From positions 1 through 5,766 of the forward strand of contig CAAGKY010000090.1 of NCBI GenBank assembly GCA_900770645.1: DNA of 5,766 nucleotides, written 5' to 3'. This DNA comes from Bacilli bacterium. Its GTDB lineage: Bacteria > Bacillota_I > Bacilli_A > ML615J-28 > CAG-313. The position numbers and the translations under genes were made by a program. Position 1 is the stretch's first letter. Each line of letters begins with the position of its first letter. Shown in pieces: positions 5,702-5,766 of this stretch. The notes beneath the pieces were generated by a model. It worked only from the letters and a program-made list of their open reading frames with translations, searched no databases and was not told where the DNA came from.

Positions 5702-5766
5702 ATGAGAGAAGAAATAAAAGATCGAAATTTTAGATTACTGGGTTACATTGAAACAAAGCCAAATGG
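5702..5766 (+). CDS. Start of an unidentified gene, 3' end outside window
   Basis: An open frame begins at ATG 5702 and runs off the window after 21 full codons. A TGAGG at 5691-5695, 6 bases upstream, is a reasonable though partial Shine-Dalgarno. The gap from the hydrolase stop is 30 bases with no terminator, so co-transcription with the hydrolase is likely. A GATAAT at 5681-5686 has no good -35 partner. The visible peptide contains KDRNFRLLGYIETKPNG (residues 6-22, the last read from a partial codon). It resembles short motifs in small soluble proteins with repeated D-R-x-G-x-x-L-G-type units, but too little is visible to name a family. Both CGA and AGA Arg codons occur, and an in-frame stop is absent so far. 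Confidence 0.6.
   Translation, partial: MREEIKDRNFRLLGYIETKPN

Noticed and set aside
1..5766. Recoded genetic code (TGA as Trp) as in Mycoplasma
   Set aside because: All Trp residues in conserved positions use TGG, and no gene needs TGA read-through to keep its domain intact.
1..5766. CRISPR array, tRNA, insertion sequence or long repeats
   Set aside because: Nearly all sequence is accounted for by coding regions and short spacers of at most about 100 bases. I saw no regularly spaced repeats, cloverleaf-like segments or terminal inverted repeats beyond the two terminators.

Overview
All genes in this window lie on the + strand and are tightly packed in AT-rich DNA. Trp is encoded by TGG, every visible stop is TAA, and Shine-Dalgarno sites are strong (GGAGGTGAT, AAGGAGG). 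The protein types (Firmicutes-type OppD/OppF, a close Spx homologue, a soluble PepO) point to a low-GC Bacillota. A likely placement is an Erysipelotrichia- or Mollicutes-related lineage that keeps the standard genetic code. That placement is inference from composition and protein flavour, not from a database search.

Bases 1-2106 are the end of an oligopeptide ABC-transporter operon. They hold the 3' part of oppD, then oppF one base later, then a small three-helix membrane protein (DUF3899-like) whose ATG overlaps the oppF stop. These three are almost certainly co-transcribed. Bases 2189-2596 encode Spx, the thiol-redox sensor that binds RNA polymerase, followed by a strong intrinsic terminator. 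Bases 2644-2672 are a near-consensus extended -10 promoter that drives pepO (2701-4599), an M13-family cytoplasmic endopeptidase, which is followed by a second terminator. Bases 4658-5671 encode a signal-less serine-type beta-lactamase/esterase-fold protein with an unusual second motif. A new reading frame starts at 5702 and leaves the window after 21 codons.

The functional theme is peptide nutrition and stress. Opp imports oligopeptides, PepO cleaves them in the cytosol, and Spx couples the thiol state to transcription. The opp-spx neighbourhood resembles that of Bacillus subtilis, and the opp-pepO pairing recalls the lactococcal opp-pepO operon. I see no mobile element, CRISPR array, RNA gene or clearly novel defence-type system. 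The most unusual items are the divergent serine hydrolase, the polar Spx tail that lacks the usual degron-like end, the OppF insertion, and the DUF3899-like gene coupled to opp.
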